In this document: piece by piece, positions 61,124 through 64,000 of the stretch
Layout: every line of letters begins with the position of its first letter
How positions within the stretch are numbered: position 1 is the stretch's first letter
NCBI RefSeq assembly: GCF_002115725.1
Contig: NZ_JFKD01000010.1
Coordinates: 62,001 to 126,000 of the forward strand
DNA length: 64,000 nucleotides
Direction of reading: 5' to 3'
DNA from: Marivita cryptomonadis
GTDB taxonomy: Bacteria > Pseudomonadota > Alphaproteobacteria > Rhodobacterales > Rhodobacteraceae
Notes under the pieces: model-generated
What the model saw: only the letters and a program-made list of their open reading frames with translations
Told to the model about the DNA's origin: nothing
The model's database searches: none
Made by a program: the position numbers and the translations under genes

Positions 61124-63558
61124 GCGCGCAGCCTTTCGTTTTGCGGATCCCAAAGGGGTTCATCCTTCTGGACGACCGCTTTGCGCATTTCGCCGTAGAT
61201 GTCGATCTCAAGTTCCGTGCCCGGCACCGCCAGTTCAGCGCGTAGCATGCCAAGCGCGATCGAAGCATTCACCCGGTAGCCCCAATCACCACTCGTCGTT
61301 TCGCCGACGACCTGTCCGTTATGCCAAATCGTCGACATGTAGGGCGCGTCGGACCCGCCCGCATCGACGGTCAGGGTGACAAAGCGTTTCGTTACGCCTT
61401 GCTGTTTTTCGTTTTGCAGAGCCGCTTTGCCGGGAAAATCCTGCGGCTTGTCGAGCTTCACAAATCGGTCCAGCCCGCCTTGCAGCAAGCTGTAATCGGT
61501 GGACAGATCACCCTTCCACGCGCGGTAGCCTTTTTCGATCCGCAGCGCGTTGAGCGCATACATGCCAAACGGTTTTGCCCCTGCCCCCAGAATGGCGTCG
61601 TAGATTTCGGGTGCATCCTCGGTCAGACAATGCACTTCCCATCCGAGTTCCCCGGCAAAGGAAACACGTAGCAAGACACAGGGTTTGCCGCAGACCTGCG
61701 CCTCTTGGTAGGACAGCCAAGGCAAGGTCAGGTCGGCATCCGTCAACGGCGCGAGCATCTCGCGGGATTTAGGCCCGGTCACAAGGAAGCATTCGTATTT
61801 CGTCGTGCGGTCTTGCACGGTCACTCCCTCGGGCAGATTACGCAGCAAGACATCGCGGTCGTGCCATTGCGCGACGGCGGCGGTGATCAGCCAGATCGCA
61901 TCGTCGCTTTGCGGGATCACCGACATCTCGGTCAGGATACGGCCCCGGTCGTCGGGGAAATAAGCCAGACCCACGCGCCCCGGTTTCGGCAGGGATGAAC
62001 AGGTGAGCGCATCGACATGCGCACGCGCTCCGGGGCCTTCGACCGCCAGTCGGGTGAAGCCTGAAATGGCGATCACGCCAGCCGCGTCGCGCACAGCTTC
62101 GCATTCTTCCTTGATGCGCTGCTGCCACGGGCCGGATCGCGCCCAAGTCTGGGTTGCTTCCTCGGAGGTGTCATCGCCTGGCTGCGCGAACCAATTGGCT
62201 CGTTCCCATCCGTTATAGGCCCCCATCACGCCGCCTGCCGCGATGATCTTGTCATGCACCGGTGACAGCTTCTTGTCGCGCCCCGCAGGCCATGCGTGAC
62301 GGGGGAAATGCATGGCGTATTCGTGGCCGTAGACCTCGATCGCCTTTTGATCGGAATAGTCCTGATCGGCGTAGTCGGTGTACCGGCGCGGATCGACCGC
62401 CCACATATCCCATTCGGTTTGGCCTTCGGTGACCCATTCCGCCAACACCTTGCCCGCGCCACCGCCTTGGGTGATGCCGAAGGTGAACACGCAGGCTTCG
62501 AACGCGTTGGGCACACCCGGCATCGGGCCGATGAGCGGCAGGCCATCGGGCGCATAGGGGATCGGGCCGTTGATGACCCGGCCCACACCTGACGCGCCAA
62601 GGATCGGCACGCGGGCCATCGCGTCTTCGATATACCATTCGAGACGTTCCAGATCGTCTGGGTATAGCTGGAAGCTGAAATCATCCGGCATCGGGTCGTC
62701 CGGCGTGACCCAATGCGCCTTACAGTTCCGTTCGTACGGTCCAAGGTTCAGACCGTACTTTTCCTGTCGCAGATAATACGAACTGTCCACATCGCGCAGC
62801 AGCGGCAGCTTGCCGTTCTCTTTGGACCATGCCTCAAGTTCCGCCACGGGTTCGGTCAGGAAAAACTGATGGCTCATCACCGTCATCGGAACCGTGCGCC
62901 CGCCATAAGGTTTGAACCATTCGCCAACGCGCTGGGCGTAGTAGCCCGCCGCGTTCACGACCTTTTCGCAGGTGATGTCGCCCTTGTCGGTGTGCGCGAT
63001 CCACTCGTCACCTTTGCGGCTCACGCCCGTGGCAGGGCAGAAGCGTTCGATTTTTGCGCCCATCATCCGCGCGCCCTTGGCCAGCGCCTGCGTGAGCTGC
63101 GCCGGGTCGATGTCGCCATCATCAGGGTCATAAAGACCACCGGCAAGGTCGTGCGTTTCCATGAAGGGATAGCGGTCTTTCATGTCCGAGACCGTGATCA
63201 TCTCAAGATCGAGACCTTGATACCGCCCCATGGCGCGGGCGCGCTCGAATTCCTGCATTCGTTCTTTGCTGTGCGCCAGCCGGATCGACCCGGTGACGTG
63301 GTAGTTCATTGGATAATCCACCTCGTCGGCAAGCCCACGATAGAGTTCCAGTGAATACCGCTGCATGTTCATGACCGCCCAAGAGCTGCTAAAGGACGGG
63401 CAATTCCCGGCAGCATGCCATGTGGAGCCTGCTGTCAGTTCGTTTTTCTCAAGAAGCACGCAATCCCAACCCGCCTTGGCAATGTGATAGGCGCAGGATG
63501 CGCCAACGACGCCGCCGCCTATGATGACGACACGGGTGGTGGTGGGGAAATCGGACAT
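61120..63558 (-). CDS. FAD-dependent dehydrogenase with GcvT domain (dimethylglycine/sarcosine dehydrogenase-like)
   Basis: 812 residues. It begins RVVIIGGGVVGASCAYHIAK, contains TAGSTWHAAGNCPSFSSSWA and FGITQGGGAGKVLAEWVTEG, then a GcvT-like C-terminal half with LAVEGPGARAHVDALTCSSL, VSFAGELGWEVHCLTED and NALRIEKGYRAWKGD. It is a clear paralogue of the 57605 gene, with both in the same orientation around the methyltransferase gene. GAGGAG lies about eight bases before the start MSDFPTTT; 56 in-frame codons upstream are not family-like. Confidence 0.93.
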   Translation of the reverse strand: MSDFPTTTRVVIIGGGVVGASCAYHIAKAGWDCVLLEKNELTAGSTWHAAGNCPSFSSSWAVMNMQRYSLELYRGLADEVDYPMNYHVTGSIRLAHSKERMQEFERARAMGRYQGLDLEMITVSDMKDRYPFMETHDLAGGLYDPDDGDIDPAQLTQALAKGARMMGAKIERFCPATGVSRKGDEWIAHTDKGDITCEKVVNAAGYYAQRVGEWFKPYGGRTVPMTVMSHQFFLTEPVAELEAWSKENGKLPLLRDVDSSYYLRQEKYGLNLGPYERNCKAHWVTPDDPMPDDFSFQLYPDDLERLEWYIEDAMARVPILGASGVGRVINGPIPYAPDGLPLIGPMPGVPNAFEACVFTFGITQGGGAGKVLAEWVTEGQTEWDMWAVDPRRYTDYADQDYSDQKAIEVYGHEYAMHFPRHAWPAGRDKKLSPVHDKIIAAGGVMGAYNGWERANWFAQPGDDTSEEATQTWARSGPWQQRIKEECEAVRDAAGVIAISGFTRLAVEGPGARAHVDALTCSSLPKPGRVGLAYFPDDRGRILTEMSVIPQSDDAIWLITAAVAQWHDRDVLLRNLPEGVTVQDRTTKYECFLVTGPKSREMLAPLTDADLTLPWLSYQEAQVCGKPCVLLRVSFAGELGWEVHCLTEDAPEIYDAILGAGAKPFGMYALNALRIEKGYRAWKGDLSTDYSLLQGGLDRFVKLDKPQDFPGKAALQNEKQQGVTKRFVTLTVDAGGSDAPYMSTIWHNGQVVGETTSGDWGYRVNASIALGMLRAELAVPGTELEIDIYGEMRKAVVQKDEPLWDPQNERLRA

Positions 63559-63568
63559 GTGGGTCTCC

Positions 63569-64000
63569 TCAGTTCCAGGCAAGGCGCAGCGCGAGCCCGC
63601 CAAAGACGATTGCGGAAAGTTTGTTGATCCACCCCGAGGCGCGCTGGATGCGGGCGGCAGCCAGCCCGGCGAACCCGCCGAGCACGCAGTAGACAGCAAG
63701 TTCCCCGAACGCGAGAAGCGTGCCAAGGATCAGGATTTGTTGCCAGACCGGGCCAATCGCGGGGTCGGCGAATTGCGGCAGGAAGGCCAGCACGAAAAGG
63801 CCAACCTTGGGGTTCAGGATGTTGGTCAAAAAGCCACGGCGGAACGCGCGCCACGTGTCGCTGCGGCCTTCACGGCGGGCCGGATCGGACGTGTCGGTCC
63901 AAGTGTGGTAGGCCAGCCAGAGCAGATACGCCGCCCCCGCATAGCGCAGCGCGTCATAGGCGATGGGATAGGTGAGCAGCAGCACCGCAAGACCGGCTGC
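63569..64000 (-). CDS. LysE/RhtB family exporter (5' end cut by window edge)
   Basis: At least 143 residues to the right edge. It has NPKVGLFVLAFLPQFADPAI near the middle, the signature of LysE/RhtB amino-acid exporters, and the hydrophobic repeats ALRYAGAAYLLWLAYHTW and ILILGTLLAFGELAVYCVL. The substrate (threonine, homoserine lactone and others in the family) is unknown. It begins outside the window and ends ten bases from the FAD/GcvT gene on the same strand. Confidence 0.9.
   Translation of the reverse strand, partial: AAGLAVLLLTYPIAYDALRYAGAAYLLWLAYHTWTDTSDPARREGRSDTWRAFRRGFLTNILNPKVGLFVLAFLPQFADPAIGPVWQQILILGTLLAFGELAVYCVLGGFAGLAAARIQRASGWINKLSAIVFGGLALRLAWN

Overview
The window comes from an alphaproteobacterium, most likely a member of the Rhodobacterales (Roseobacter group). 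Pointers are a short aa3-type cytochrome oxidase subunit IV, an endonuclease-type MutL, many Rhodobacteraceae-style conserved hypotheticals, CtrA-like TTAA-N7-TTAA boxes, tandem dimethylglycine/sarcosine dehydrogenase-like enzymes and a consistently high-GC, ATGA-overlapping gene organisation. The species cannot be named from sequence alone. The window is mostly ordinary chromosome. I see no rRNA, CRISPR array, insertion sequence or prophage, and one tRNA (Arg, anticodon CCT).

Layout. 1-7.3 kb: formaldehyde detoxification (fghA, cut by the left edge), an AEC transporter, mutL-rmuC, an Lrp regulator, small conserved proteins and a lipoprotein. 7-12.2 kb: azlCD exporter, then a translationally coupled molybdenum-cofactor operon, fdhD-mobA-mobB and a fused protein with an RNase H-like N-terminal domain and a MoeA C-terminal domain. 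12.2-20.7 kb: greA, ETF:ubiquinone oxidoreductase, a TPR protein, ispE, a polyprenyl diphosphate synthase, a TrmN6-like methyltransferase. 20.7-28.8 kb: LysR regulator, an MhqD/MhqO-like hydrolase and ring-cleaving dioxygenase pair, a DMT exporter, phaB and phaA, an EAL protein, rpsD and a DUF1127 protein.

28.9-39.9 kb is the most coherent system. It is a reductive pyrimidine-degradation regulon: preT-preA (dihydropyrimidine dehydrogenase), a RutR-like TetR repressor, an amidohydrolase acting on N-carbamoyl products, a dihydropyrimidinase, and a four-gene ABC importer. Two palindromes of the RutR-operator type (TTTACCA-N2-TGGTAAA) precede the two halves. An AT-rich orphan gene of unknown function sits inside the operon between the dihydropyrimidinase and the transporter.

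39.9-46.2 kb: LacI regulator, tRNA-Arg, and a flagellar cluster (MotE-like, a small membrane protein, FliL on the minus strand; FliF, FliH-like, FliN, FliP on the plus strand) with a CtrA-like box in the divergent promoter. 46.2-57.5 kb: extensin-like protein, tyrA-hisC, map, sfsA, a CinA-like domain protein, GNAT, AhpD-like, OmpA-like, 1-Cys peroxiredoxin, aldehyde dehydrogenase, RluA-like synthase. 57.6-64 kb: two paralogous FAD/GcvT dehydrogenases flanking a homocysteine-methyltransferase-like gene, consistent with methylated-amine one-carbon metabolism, then a LysE-family exporter cut by the right edge.

The most unusual non-coding signals are two loci, 26 kb apart, that each carry two long perfect palindromes with the core TTCGTACGAA and centres exactly 30 bp apart, placed directly after a stop codon; a 28-bp perfect palindrome after rmuC followed by a perfect CtrA-type box; and a 28-bp intergenic repeat present in inverted orientation at two sites.
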